DNA of 10,361 nucleotides from Rhodocyclaceae bacterium (GTDB taxonomy: Bacteria; Pseudomonadota; Gammaproteobacteria; Burkholderiales; Rhodocyclaceae): NCBI GenBank assembly GCA_023253415.1, contig JALRGK010000002.1, positions 1 to 10,361 on the forward strand. The letters are read 5' to 3'. Below the pieces are notes generated by a model, which was not told the DNA's origin, made no database searches, and saw only the letters and a list, made by a program, of their open reading frames with translations. The position numbers were made by a program, and so were the translations under genes. Below are positions 1 to 7,255 of the stretch, one piece after another; the stretch's first letter is position 1; each line of letters opens with the position of its first letter.

Positions 1-1696
1 CCTTGGCTCGATGCGGCCAGATAAACGTCGCCGGATCGCGCGTGAAACGCTCGAGATCTATGCGCCTATTGCTAACCGTCTGGGTCTGAACACCCTCTTT
101 CGGGAACTGCAGGATCTGGCGTTTAAGAGCATTTATCCGCATCGCTATGATGTTCTGGAGCGTACCGTTAAATCGGTACGCGGCAACCGGAAAGAGATGG
201 TTCAGAAAATCCTGAGCAGTCTTTCAGAAAAACTGGCACAGGCAGGCGTGAACGCTGAAGTGTTTGGGCGTCAGAAAACGCTCTACTCGATATATCGCAA
301 GATGATCGAGAAGCATCTTTCGTTTTCTCAGGTCCTCGACATCTACGGATTCCGGATCATCGTTGAAACCGACGCAGCGTGTTACCTCGCCCTAGGCGCC
401 CTACACGCTTTATACAAACCTTTGCCTGGCAAGTTCAAGGACTATCTAGCGATTCCGAAAGTGAATGGCTATCAGTCCTTGCATACGACCCTGATCGGTC
501 CGTACGGTACACCGATCGAAATCCAGATTCGCACGCGCGATCAGCACCGTCTGGCGCAGGAGGGCGTAGCGTCTCACTGGCTGTACAAGGAAACCGGCAA
601 GTTCTCTGACGACCTGCACGATAAAACCACCAAATGGTTAGAGTCACTGGTCGAAATGCAGTCGATGAGCGGTGATTCCTCCGAGTTTTACGAACTCGCC
701 AAGGTGGATTTATTCCCGGACGAAGTGTTCGTGTTTTCGCCTAAGGGAAAAATTTTTACGCTGCCCCGTGGTTCGACGGCTGTGGATTTTGCCTATGCCG
801 TGCACACCGATATTGGTAACCGGTGCGTGGCCGCCAGAATTAACCGTGACTTCGCGCCCTTGCGCACGGAGTTGCAAAATGGTGACCAGATCGAAATCAT
901 CACAGCGGTTATTCCGAACCCCAACCCGGCTTGGTTGAAATTTGTTCGCTCTGGGCGTACCCGCAGCAAGATTCGACACTTTCTGCGATCAGCGCATCAT
1001 GAGTCTTCGGCGGCGCTTGGCAAGCGTCTACTCAGCAGCGAGCTGGCGCGTTATGGCCAACGGTTGCAGGATGTGCCCGAAGCCGAGTGGGGTCGGATCT
1101 TATCGGCGTCCGGTACACAGGCTGAAGGCCAGATTCTGAGTCAGATTGGCACAGGCCAACGGCCAGCGACTGACGTTGCCGTAGAACTGCTTGGTATTGA
1201 TCCGACCCAAGCACTGCCAACCGCTGCCAGAGAACCGGTCATGATTAATGGTGCCGATGGTGTGGCTGTGCATCTATCGACCTGTTGTCAGCCAATTCCT
1301 GGCGATCCGATCGTTGGTTCGCTGGATGCCAAGCGTGGTTTGATCGTGCACACCCATGACTGCCTCCGAATCCGTCGGCAACTGGGCCACGATGCGCAGA
1401 AGTGGGTTGATGTGGAGTGGGCTCCGGATATCAATGGTCAGTTCGATGTTCGTATCCGGGTCGAGATCCGTAATCAACGTGGGGTGCTCGCAAAGATTTC
1501 GTCCGCGATTGCTGAAGCGGAATCCGATATTGTTCACATCAGCATGGATGATCTGGGCGGGATGTATACGACCTTGTTCTTCACGTTACAGGTTCGGGAT
1601 CGTAAGCATTTAGCCCGAGTGATGCGTAATATTCGCCATTTACCCGAAGTGTCTCGGATTGCGCGTATTCGCGAAAGCGAGGAGAAGCCGTTATGA
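1..1696 (+). CDS. spoT: Bifunctional (p)ppGpp synthetase/hydrolase (SpoT/Rsh), 5' end outside window
   Basis: This protein makes and/or degrades the alarmone (p)ppGpp in the cytoplasm during starvation. The frame is open from the first complete codon at position 2, and the first Met (position 11) is followed by RPDKRRRIARETLEIYAPIA, a segment internal to SpoT proteins, so the true start lies upstream. Counting from that Met, the tail of the HD hydrolase domain is at 1-30. The synthetase domain (about 75-200) has GRQKTLYSIYRKM, YQSLHTT and EIQIRT. A TGS domain lies at about 232-300, a CC motif (STCCQPIPGD, Cys425/426) at about 420-450, and a C-terminal ACT domain at about 478-556. About 140 N-terminal residues, including the HD dyad, are missing compared with the roughly 700-residue family, so hydrolase activity is inferred from the family and not seen. 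The stop overlaps the dadA start as ATGA, which suggests translational coupling. The assignment to SpoT/Rsh rather than RelA rests on general similarity. Confidence 0.95.
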   Translation, partial: LGSMRPDKRRRIARETLEIYAPIANRLGLNTLFRELQDLAFKSIYPHRYDVLERTVKSVRGNRKEMVQKILSSLSEKLAQAGVNAEVFGRQKTLYSIYRKMIEKHLSFSQVLDIYGFRIIVETDAACYLALGALHALYKPLPGKFKDYLAIPKVNGYQSLHTTLIGPYGTPIEIQIRTRDQHRLAQEGVASHWLYKETGKFSDDLHDKTTKWLESLVEMQSMSGDSSEFYELAKVDLFPDEVFVFSPKGKIFTLPRGSTAVDFAYAVHTDIGNRCVAARINRDFAPLRTELQNGDQIEIITAVIPNPNPAWLKFVRSGRTRSKIRHFLRSAHHESSAALGKRLLSSELARYGQRLQDVPEAEWGRILSASGTQAEGQILSQIGTGQRPATDVAVELLGIDPTQALPTAAREPVMINGADGVAVHLSTCCQPIPGDPIVGSLDAKRGLIVHTHDCLRIRRQLGHDAQKWVDVEWAPDINGQFDVRIRVEIRNQRGVLAKISSAIAEAESDIVHISMDDLGGMYTTLFFTLQVRDRKHLARVMRNIRHLPEVSRIARIRESEEKPL

Positions 1697-2943
1697 AAGT
1701 ATTAGTCATCGGTGCCGGAGTGGTTGGCACCACGACAGCGTGGTATTTGTCCGAAGCAGGTCATGAGGTGACGGTGGTCGATCGGCAACCCGGTGCCGGT
1801 CAAGAAACGAGTTTTGCTAATGGCGGCCAGATTTCTGTATCGCATGCGGAACCCTGGGCAAACCCCGGAGCGATTCGCAAAATCTTCAGTTGGTTGGGCA
1901 AGGAAGATGCGCCATTGCTGTTTCGCTGGCGCTTAGACCCGGAGATGTTTCGCTGGGGCTTCCAGTTTCTGCGCGAGTGTTCGCCCACTAGAACCAAACA
2001 CAACATCCGTGCCATCGTAGCGCTGGCCAGCTACAGTCGTCAGAGTTTGATTGAATTGCGCGGTCAAACCGGTCTCGCCTATGACGAGTTGACACGCGGC
2101 ATTCTGCATTTCTACACAGACCAGCGCGAATTTGACGGCGCTGCCATGGCAGCAGAAGTAATGCGCGACTTTGGTCTTGATCGGCGCCAGATTGATGCAG
2201 CCGAGTGTGTGCGAATCGAACCCGCGCTGACCGATGCAAGATCAATGATCGTCGGTGGCCATTACACCCCCTCGGACGAGTCTGGGGATGCACACCTCTT
2301 TACCCGGCGTCTGGCCGAATTGGCCGCGCAACGTGGCGTGCGTTTCGAATACGGAATGCCAATCGTACGGCTGCGTGGCGAAGCGGATCAGATCGAATAT
2401 GCCGAGCGCTATAACGGTGAGCGAATCCAGGCCGATGCGTATGTCGTTGCTTGCGGCAGTTTCAGCAATGCGTTACTCAACCCTTTGGGTATCCGTCTAC
2501 CGGTATACCCGGCGAAAGGGTATTCAGCAACCCTGACACTCGCAGAAGGCGACAACTTCGCACCGTCAGTCAGCCTGACAGATGATGGCCATAAACTCGT
2601 ATTTTCGCGCCTCGGCAATCGCCTGCGAATTGCTGGGACGGCAGAAATGAACGGCTACGGCATGGGTCTGAACCAGGTGCGCTGTGAAGCCATCACGACA
2701 CGTACGCATGAGATCTTCCCGCACTTACGTACGGAAGGTGACCCGGTCTACTGGACCGGGCTACGGCCGGCGACGCCATCGAATGTGCCGATTGTCGGCG
2801 CATCACGCCTGAAGAATCTGTTTTTGAATACAGGTCATGGCACCCTCGGCTGGACGATGTCTTGTGGCTCCAGTCGTGCACTGGCAGATATCATTTCTGG
2901 ACAGCGGCCCGCGGTCGACTTTCCGTTTATCTATCGATTTTGA
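1693..2943 (+). CDS. dadA: D-amino acid dehydrogenase, FAD-dependent (DadA)
   Basis: DadA oxidatively deaminates D-amino acids, typically D-alanine, to 2-oxo acids and ammonia and passes electrons to the respiratory chain. It is a peripheral inner-membrane flavoprotein. The 416 residues begin with a dinucleotide-binding fold (VLVIGAGVVGTTTAWYLSEA, then the acidic/basic end of strand 2 at VVDR). Family hallmarks follow: QETSFANGGQIS near residue 40, YPAKGYS near 275, WTGLRPATPS near 355, and NTGHGTLGWTMSCGS near 380. The family is usually 420-435 residues, so the C-terminal tail is slightly short. The ATG at 1693 overlaps the spoT stop and has a GGAG (1681-1684) 8 nt upstream, inside spoT. tatD follows after 12 nt. 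No alanine racemase (dadX) or Lrp-type regulator is adjacent, unlike the enteric dad operon. The DadA family call is firm, but the exact substrate is not seen. Confidence 0.93.
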   Translation: MKVLVIGAGVVGTTTAWYLSEAGHEVTVVDRQPGAGQETSFANGGQISVSHAEPWANPGAIRKIFSWLGKEDAPLLFRWRLDPEMFRWGFQFLRECSPTRTKHNIRAIVALASYSRQSLIELRGQTGLAYDELTRGILHFYTDQREFDGAAMAAEVMRDFGLDRRQIDAAECVRIEPALTDARSMIVGGHYTPSDESGDAHLFTRRLAELAAQRGVRFEYGMPIVRLRGEADQIEYAERYNGERIQADAYVVACGSFSNALLNPLGIRLPVYPAKGYSATLTLAEGDNFAPSVSLTDDGHKLVFSRLGNRLRIAGTAEMNGYGMGLNQVRCEAITTRTHEIFPHLRTEGDPVYWTGLRPATPSNVPIVGASRLKNLFLNTGHGTLGWTMSCGSSRALADIISGQRPAVDFPFIYRF

Positions 2944-2955
2944 GGCATTTTTTCC

Positions 2956-3756
2956 ATGCGTTGGGTTGATACTCACGTACATTGGGATGCATCCGAATTC
3001 GATCTAGACCGGGAACAGGCGTTCATCCGAGCGAAGGGTGCCGGTGTCGATTGCTGCTTTAATCCATCCGTTGACGTATCAAGTTTTGAATCAGTGCGTG
3101 CGCTAGCAACGGCGTCGCAATCACGGCATGACTGGCCAATCATTTTGCCAGCCTTTGGAATTCACCCCTTGTATGTTGAAAAGGCTGCAGACTACGATCT
3201 GCAAGCCCTAGATCAACAGCTGACAATGAACCGCCCCATTGCCGTGGGCGAGATCGGGCTGGACGGCTATACCGGTGCGCCCGATATGACGCGGCAACGG
3301 CATTGGTTTGAAGCGCAGCTCGAACTCGCCATAAAGCATGGCCTGCCTGTGTTGCTTCATGTACGTCATGCCGTAGAACAAGTCATTCACTCATTGAAGC
3401 GTGTGCAAGGCAAGCAACAAAAGATCCGGGGAGGGATTGCGCACGCCTTTAACGGTAGCGAGAGCCAGGCGCAGCAGCTCATACGCATGGGGTTCTATTT
3501 GGGATTTGGTGGCAGCATGACCTATGAAGGTTCAACAAGAATTCGGCGTCTTGCTGTATTGCTGCCGCTTGATAGAATCGTTCTCGAAACTGACGCACCT
3601 GATATGGCGCCCGCGTGGTTGCACAAAGAGCGAAACGAGACCGCTCAGTTACCTAAAATCGCAAATATCTTGGCCGAACTGCGCGGCATACCTCTCAATG
3701 TGGTGGCCGAACAAACCACGATGAATGCCCAGCAGTTTATTGCCTGCGCGAATTGA
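2956..3756 (+). CDS. TatD family metal-dependent hydrolase (YjjV-like)
   Basis: This is a TIM-barrel metallo-hydrolase of the amidohydrolase superfamily. TatD proteins act as metal-dependent DNases in vitro, but the physiological substrate of the YjjV-like branch is not established. All expected metal ligands are visible in 266 residues: the HxH pair in VDTHVHWD (His7, His9), Glu99 in AVGEIGLDG, His135 in PVLLHVRHA, His163 in IAHAFNGS, and Asp213 in VLETDAPDM. The length is normal for the family (about 255-270). The ATG at 2956 is served by GAGG (2942-2945), which overlaps the dadA stop codon, so translation is probably coupled to dadA. The gene looks like the last member of the spoT-dadA-tatD run. 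No convincing intrinsic terminator follows it. Confidence 0.92.
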   Translation: MRWVDTHVHWDASEFDLDREQAFIRAKGAGVDCCFNPSVDVSSFESVRALATASQSRHDWPIILPAFGIHPLYVEKAADYDLQALDQQLTMNRPIAVGEIGLDGYTGAPDMTRQRHWFEAQLELAIKHGLPVLLHVRHAVEQVIHSLKRVQGKQQKIRGGIAHAFNGSESQAQQLIRMGFYLGFGGSMTYEGSTRIRRLAVLLPLDRIVLETDAPDMAPAWLHKERNETAQLPKIANILAELRGIPLNVVAEQTTMNAQQFIACAN

Positions 3757-3955
3757 GAACCCGCTAATGGTGCGTGTGCACACTCATCGTGATTCTCAGA
3801 GAAAACCGTTAATTCATTGCTATCACAGGGCTTTTTAGCAGGTCATGTTTTGTAAGAAATCGCCGTGCATCGGCATGATGCATGCGCGCACCATCCTGAA
3901 ACCCGCCAGCGGCACGCCTTACAGCGTACTTGTAACAAAAAAATTATGCCAAGGC

Positions 3956-3986
3956 TTGTAAAACGCGGATAGAGTCAGTGCATAAT
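3956..3986 (+). promoter_or_regulatory. Candidate sigma70 promoter of hupB
   Basis: The hexamers TTGTAA (3956-3961) and CATAAT (3981-3986) match the -35 and -10 consensus at 4/6 and 5/6. The spacer is 19 bp, longer than the preferred 17, so this is only a reasonable candidate. Transcription would begin near 3993, giving a leader of about 60 nt before hupB. The -10 box sits inside an imperfect dyad GTGCA-TAATG-TGCAC (3978-3992). Confidence 0.4.
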
Positions 3987-3998
3987 GTGCACACGGAA

Positions 3999-4016
3999 CC
4001 GACGAAGTCTCGTTGG
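3999..4016 (+). promoter_or_regulatory. Leader hairpin in hupB 5' UTR
   Basis: CCGACGA (3999-4005) pairs with TCGTTGG (4010-4016) around an AGTC tetraloop, with seven pairs including one G-U. It would lie at the very 5' end of the transcript predicted from the candidate promoter and about 25 nt before the Shine-Dalgarno, so it does not mask it. It may protect the mRNA 5' end. This is a prediction by eye only. Confidence 0.35.
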
Positions 4017-4053
4017 ATCTACAGATTATTGTAAATACTTGGGAGACACCCTC

Positions 4054-4335
4054 ATGAATAAAGCTGAACTGATTGAAGTAATCGCTAAAGAAGCCAAGCT
4101 GAGCAAGGCTGCTGCACAAGCCGCTCTGGACGCTACGGTTGCTGCCGTTGTTAAGGCTGTTACCAAGGGTGACTCGGTGAGCCTGGTTGGTTTCGGTTCG
4201 TTCTCGAGCGGTAAGCGTGCTGCTCGTACCGGCCGTAACCCGCAAACCGGCGAAACCATCAAGATCCCGGCTGCCAAGACCGTTAAGTTCTCGGCCGGTA
4301 AGGCATTCAAGGATGCCGTGAACAAGCGCAAGTAA
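4054..4335 (+). CDS. hupB: DNA-binding protein HU (beta type)
   Basis: HU is a small basic histone-like dimer that bends and compacts DNA in the nucleoid. The 93-residue product is normal for the family. An N-terminal helical dimerisation part (MNKAELIEVIAKEAKLSKAA) is followed by GFGSFSSGKRAARTGRNP and the beta-arm with the intercalating RNP (Arg61-Asn62-Pro63), then the C-terminal KTVKFSAGKAFKDAVN. The start is set at 4054 because of the strong GGGAGA (4041-4046), GGAG lying 8 nt upstream, and because HU proteins begin exactly at MNK. An in-frame ATG at 3985 would add 23 unrelated residues and falls on the putative -10 box. The gene has its own promoter candidate and terminator and is therefore probably monocistronic. 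In many proteobacteria hupB follows lon, but here it follows a tatD-type gene. Confidence 0.96.
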   Translation: MNKAELIEVIAKEAKLSKAAAQAALDATVAAVVKAVTKGDSVSLVGFGSFSSGKRAARTGRNPQTGETIKIPAAKTVKFSAGKAFKDAVNKRK

Positions 4336-4350
4336 TCGCGCCTTTCACGC

Positions 4351-4382
4351 AAAAAACGGCTCGCTTCAGCGGGCCGTTTTTT
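4351..4382 (+). terminator. Intrinsic terminator of hupB
   Basis: A 14-bp stem (4351-4364 with 4369-4382) closes a TTCA loop. The stem has one T-G wobble, its GC-rich upper part is CGGC/GCCG plus CGC/GCG, and its outer part is six A's against six T's. The T-tract ends the stem, which is the standard layout, and the mirrored A-tract means it could also terminate transcription from the other side. It begins 15 nt after the hupB stop. Confidence 0.93.
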
Positions 4383-4437
4383 ATTGCGGCGCACTTTGCG
4401 TTTCGTCAAACAAAAGAGGAAAATCACCGATTCGTTT

Positions 4438-4459
4438 GTGTTTCTCATTGTTGAAACAC
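4438..4459. promoter_or_regulatory. Inverted repeat upstream of maeB, possible operator
   Basis: GTGTTTC (4438-4444) and GAAACAC (4453-4459) form a perfect 7-bp dyad with an 8-nt spacer, 56 nt before the maeB start. There is no T-tract, so it is unlikely to be a terminator. The geometry (22 bp overall) suits a dimeric transcription factor. No convincing -35/-10 pair could be placed nearby, so the position relative to the promoter is unknown. Confidence 0.35.
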
Positions 4460-4515
4460 TGCTATTCGTTTAATCCATCCGGACATTCAAGCGCCGGGTG
4501 AAGTTGGAGCCTGCC

Positions 4516-6798
4516 ATGCAGAAGGACCTGCGCGAAGCCGCGCTGGAGTACCATCGTTTTCCGACCCACGGAAAGATCTCTGTCACGCCTACCAAAGGCT
4601 TAACTAACCAGCGTGATCTGGCGCTGGCCTACTCTCCGGGGGTGGCTTACGCCTGCGAAGAGATTGAATCCAATCCGGATGAAGCGGATACGCTGACAGC
4701 GCGTGGCAATCTGGTCGGTGTGGTGACTAACGGTACAGCGGTTCTCGGGCTTGGTAACATTGGTCCCCTGGCATCGAAGCCGGTCATGGAAGGTAAGGGT
4801 TGTCTGTTCAAGAAGTTTGCCGGCATTGATGTTTTCGACATCGAGCTCGCAGAAAACGACCCGGATAAATTGATCGACATGATTGCCGCGCTCGAGCCCA
4901 CGCTCGGCGGCATCAACCTGGAAGACATCAAAGCACCCGAATGTTTCTACATCGAGCGCGAGCTGAAGAAGCGGATGAAAATCCCTGTCTTCCATGATGA
5001 TCAACACGGCACGGCCATTATCTCGGCCTCGGCGCTGATCAATGGCCTCAAAGTCATCAACAAAAATATCGGCCAGGTACGCGTTGTCGTTTCGGGTGCT
5101 GGTGCGGCAGCCATTGCCTGTCTGGATCTCTGGTGCGAGATCGGCGTTAAGCGTGAAAACATTACGGTGTGCGATTCGAAGGGTGTGATCTACGTAGGCC
5201 GTGAAGAAAACATGGAACCTACCAAAGCCAAGTATGCGCAGCAAACCGCAGCGCGTACCCTGAAGGATGCACTGGTGGGTGCCGATGTGTTCCTCGGTCT
5301 GTCGGCTGCCGGTGCGCTCAAGGCAGAGTGGCTGCCGCCGATGAACGAAAATCCGCTTATCTTCGCCTTAGCCAATCCGACGCCGGAAATCATGCCGGAA
5401 GAGGCGCGTAAAGTGCGCCCGGACGCCATCATCGCTACAGGCCGTTCGGACTTTCCCAACCAGGTTAATAACGTGCTGTGCTTCCCCTTCATTTTCCGTG
5501 GTGCGCTTGATGTGGGCGCGACCACCATTACGGAAGAGATGAAGCTGGCTTGCGTTTATGCCATTGCCGAATTAGCTGAAGTGGAAGTCTCCGACGAAGT
5601 CGCCATGGCATACGCCGGACACAATCTGCAGTTTGGCCCGGAATATCTGATTCCCAAACCCTTTGATCCACGTTTGATAACGCGAATTGCACCAGCCGTG
5701 GCACGCGCTGCCGTCACTTCGGGCGTCGCCCGTAGGCCGATTGCAGACATGGATGCCTACATCGAACGTCTCAAAGAATTTGTGTATCACACGGGTATCG
5801 GCATGCGTGCCGTGTTTGTTGCCTGCAAGGAGGGCCCGCGCCAGCGCATTATCCTGGCAGAAGGTGAAGACGAACGCGTCTTGCGCGCAACGCAGATCAT
5901 TCTCGAAGAGCAACTGGCGACACCGATTCTGATTGGTCGCCCGGCTGTGGTCGAAAAACGTCTGCAACGCGCCGGTCTACGTATCAAGCCAGGCGTGGAT
6001 TTCGAACTGGTGAATCCGGAAAACGATCCGCGCTATCGCGACTGCTGGACAGCCTATCACAAGCTGATGGCACGTCGTGGCGTCACGCCTGCGGTCGCCA
6101 AGTCGGCCATGCGTCGTGATACCACGTTGATGGGTGCCATGCTCATGAAGCTGGGCTTTGCCGATGGCATGATCTGCGGCGTTCTGGGTCAGTATAGCGA
6201 TCACCTGCAAGTGGTGAGTGAGGTGATCGGAAAGCGTTCGGGCGTCAATGTGTTCGCTGCCATGAACTACCTCATGCTGCCGGGCCGTTCACTGTTCATT
6301 GCGGATACACACGTGAATGAAAATCCGAATGCCGAACAGGTGGCTGAGATTGCCATGTTGGCTGCGGATGAAGTGAAGCGTTTTGGTGTCCACCCGAAGG
6401 TTGCGCTGCTGTCACACTCCAATTTCGGTTCATCTTCCTCTGAATCGGCCCTCAAGATGAGCCGTGCAGCCGCGTTGCTGCCAGCGCTATCTTCGGGCGA
6501 AATGGACGTCGATGGTGAAATGCACGGTGACTCGGCACTGTCCGAAGAAATCCGTTTGAGCGCCTATCCTGATTCTGCCCTCAAAGGGGAGGCCAATGTA
6601 CTCGTCATGCCCAATATCGATGCGGCGAACATCTCGTATAACCTGATCAAGATGATCGGGGGGTCCGGTGTGACGATCGGGCCGATTTTGCTGGGCGCAG
6701 CGCATCCTGTTCATATACTGACATCGTCCTCGACCGTGCGACGTGTGGTCAACATGACAGCGATGGCCGTCATGGATGCGTTGACGGCTAAACGTTGA
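4516..6798 (+). CDS. maeB: NADP-dependent malic enzyme with phosphotransacetylase-like domain (MaeB)
   Basis: MaeB decarboxylates malate oxidatively to pyruvate and CO2, making NADPH, and links the TCA cycle to gluconeogenesis and biosynthesis. The 760-residue product matches the usual length of about 760. The N-terminal catalytic part (1 to about 425) has AYSPGVA with Tyr39, KPVMEGKG with Lys94, metal-binding NLEDIKAPE (Glu136, Asp137) and FHDDQHGTAI, and an NADP-binding VVSGAGAAAI near 191-200. The C-terminal part (about 430-760) resembles phosphate acetyltransferase (RIILAEGEDERVLRAT; SHSNFGSS; DGEMHGDSAL); in known MaeB proteins it is regulatory and responds to acetyl-CoA. The start was set at the ATG at 4516, preceded by GGAG (4506-4509) with 6-nt spacing. 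The in-frame GTG at 4498 lacks a Shine-Dalgarno and would add six residues absent from the family. It stands alone between the hupB terminator and the envelope cassette, with no strong terminator after it. Confidence 0.96.
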   Translation: MQKDLREAALEYHRFPTHGKISVTPTKGLTNQRDLALAYSPGVAYACEEIESNPDEADTLTARGNLVGVVTNGTAVLGLGNIGPLASKPVMEGKGCLFKKFAGIDVFDIELAENDPDKLIDMIAALEPTLGGINLEDIKAPECFYIERELKKRMKIPVFHDDQHGTAIISASALINGLKVINKNIGQVRVVVSGAGAAAIACLDLWCEIGVKRENITVCDSKGVIYVGREENMEPTKAKYAQQTAARTLKDALVGADVFLGLSAAGALKAEWLPPMNENPLIFALANPTPEIMPEEARKVRPDAIIATGRSDFPNQVNNVLCFPFIFRGALDVGATTITEEMKLACVYAIAELAEVEVSDEVAMAYAGHNLQFGPEYLIPKPFDPRLITRIAPAVARAAVTSGVARRPIADMDAYIERLKEFVYHTGIGMRAVFVACKEGPRQRIILAEGEDERVLRATQIILEEQLATPILIGRPAVVEKRLQRAGLRIKPGVDFELVNPENDPRYRDCWTAYHKLMARRGVTPAVAKSAMRRDTTLMGAMLMKLGFADGMICGVLGQYSDHLQVVSEVIGKRSGVNVFAAMNYLMLPGRSLFIADTHVNENPNAEQVAEIAMLAADEVKRFGVHPKVALLSHSNFGSSSSESALKMSRAAALLPALSSGEMDVDGEMHGDSALSEEIRLSAYPDSALKGEANVLVMPNIDAANISYNLIKMIGGSGVTIGPILLGAAHPVHILTSSSTVRRVVNMTAMAVMDALTAKR

Positions 6799-6851
6799 TC
6801 GCTTGCTGCAAATGGCCAGAGAGCATACAGTTAACCCATGCCGTTTTAGAC

Positions 6852-6863
6852 GGTTTGCAAACC
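6852..6863. promoter_or_regulatory. Perfect 12-bp palindrome abutting the ribosome binding site
   Basis: GGTTTGCAAACC is a perfect 12-bp palindrome ending one base before AAGGAG (6865-6870), the Shine-Dalgarno of the next gene. It overlaps by two bases a small hairpin CCGT-TTTAG-ACGG (6841-6853), so the two could form alternately. It could be an operator or an mRNA structure affecting translation. This is sequence observation only. Confidence 0.3.
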
Positions 6864-6877
6864 CAAGGAGAAACTCC

Positions 6878-7240
6878 GTGAAAAAAACACTCATCATGGC
6901 TTCGGCCGCCATCGTTTCTGCAACTGCATTTGCTGTGCCGGCCGCACCGACGGTCAAGTTCATTAGCACTGAGCAGATCGTGGCCATGTGTAAGAATAAG
7001 AGCAACCCGCAAGATCAAAGCTATTGTGGTGGTTTTGGCCAGGGTGTTTATGACGGCTATCTGCAGATGGTCAACCCGAAGAAGATGCGTCAGACAATCT
7101 GCATTCCTCAAGACGCCAAGGATCCCGGTATCGTTGAAGCCTTTATCAAGTGGACAGAAGCCAACCCAAATTACAACAGCAAACCAGCTGCAGAAGCAGT
7201 GCTGAATTTCCTGGACCAGCGTTATCCCTGCAAGAAATAA
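6878..7240 (+). CDS. Exported Rap1a/Tai-like four-cysteine protein
   Basis: This is a predicted periplasmic protein of 120 residues. A signal peptide (MKKTLIMASAAIVSATAFA, probable cleavage after residue 19) precedes a domain with Cys38, Cys50, Cys75 and Cys118. The pattern CGGFGQGVYDGY, then TICIPQ, then a terminal YPCKK with an intervening AAEAVLNFL helix, resembles the Rap1a/Tai family, whose founding members neutralise type VI secretion amidase effectors. No effector or secretion gene is present here, and many family members are orphans with unknown roles, so an immunity function should not be assumed. The start is the GTG at 6878, chosen because of AAGGAG (6865-6870) 7 nt upstream and because the signal peptide begins there; earlier in-frame codons give a non-signal leader. 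The lipoprotein genes follow with gaps of 15 and 32 nt, so all three are probably cotranscribed. Confidence 0.75.
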   Translation: MKKTLIMASAAIVSATAFAVPAAPTVKFISTEQIVAMCKNKSNPQDQSYCGGFGQGVYDGYLQMVNPKKMRQTICIPQDAKDPGIVEAFIKWTEANPNYNSKPAAEAVLNFLDQRYPCKK

Positions 7241-7255
7241 TTTCGGAGCATCATC

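Larger units (their letters stand above)
3757..4053. other. Intergenic region tatD-hupB
   Basis: This gene-free stretch of 297 nt separates tatD from hupB. It contains a 10-bp palindrome GTGTGCACAC at 3774-3783, a candidate hupB promoter at 3956-3986 and a leader hairpin at 3999-4016. There is no recognisable small gene and no clear hairpin-plus-T-tract terminator for the upstream operon. The first 200 nt (3784-3950) hold nothing I can name. Confidence 0.6.

Noticed and set aside
3767..3894. Inverted 8-bp match ATGGTGCG (3767-3774) and CGCACCAT (3887-3894)
   Set aside because: The arms are short and about 110 nt apart, which is expected by chance in a region this size; no other structure supports it.
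3985..4053. Longer HU reading frame with 23 extra N-terminal residues
   Set aside because: The extension begins on the putative -10 box, has no ribosome binding site and is unlike HU N-termini; MNK at 4054 has a strong GGGAGA upstream.
4351..4382. Neisseria-type DNA uptake sequence in the terminators
   Set aside because: The stem contains GCCGT but not the full GCCGTCTGAA, and I did not notice that motif elsewhere in the window.
4498..4515. GTG start six codons upstream for maeB
   Set aside because: There is no Shine-Dalgarno before it, whereas GGAG sits 6 nt before the ATG at 4516, and the family length agrees with the ATG.
4600..5244. Long open frame of 214 codons on the - strand inside maeB
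   Set aside because: It lies fully antisense to a clearly conserved gene and its translation has no recognisable domain; it is a coding-bias shadow.
6487..7005. Open frame of 172 codons on the - strand across the end of maeB and the start of the Tai-like gene
   Set aside because: It crosses two supported genes in antisense, and its protein has no family features.
6878..7240. Type VI secretion effector-immunity pair
   Set aside because: Only an immunity-like protein is present; no amidase effector, Hcp, VgrG or PAAR gene lies beside it.
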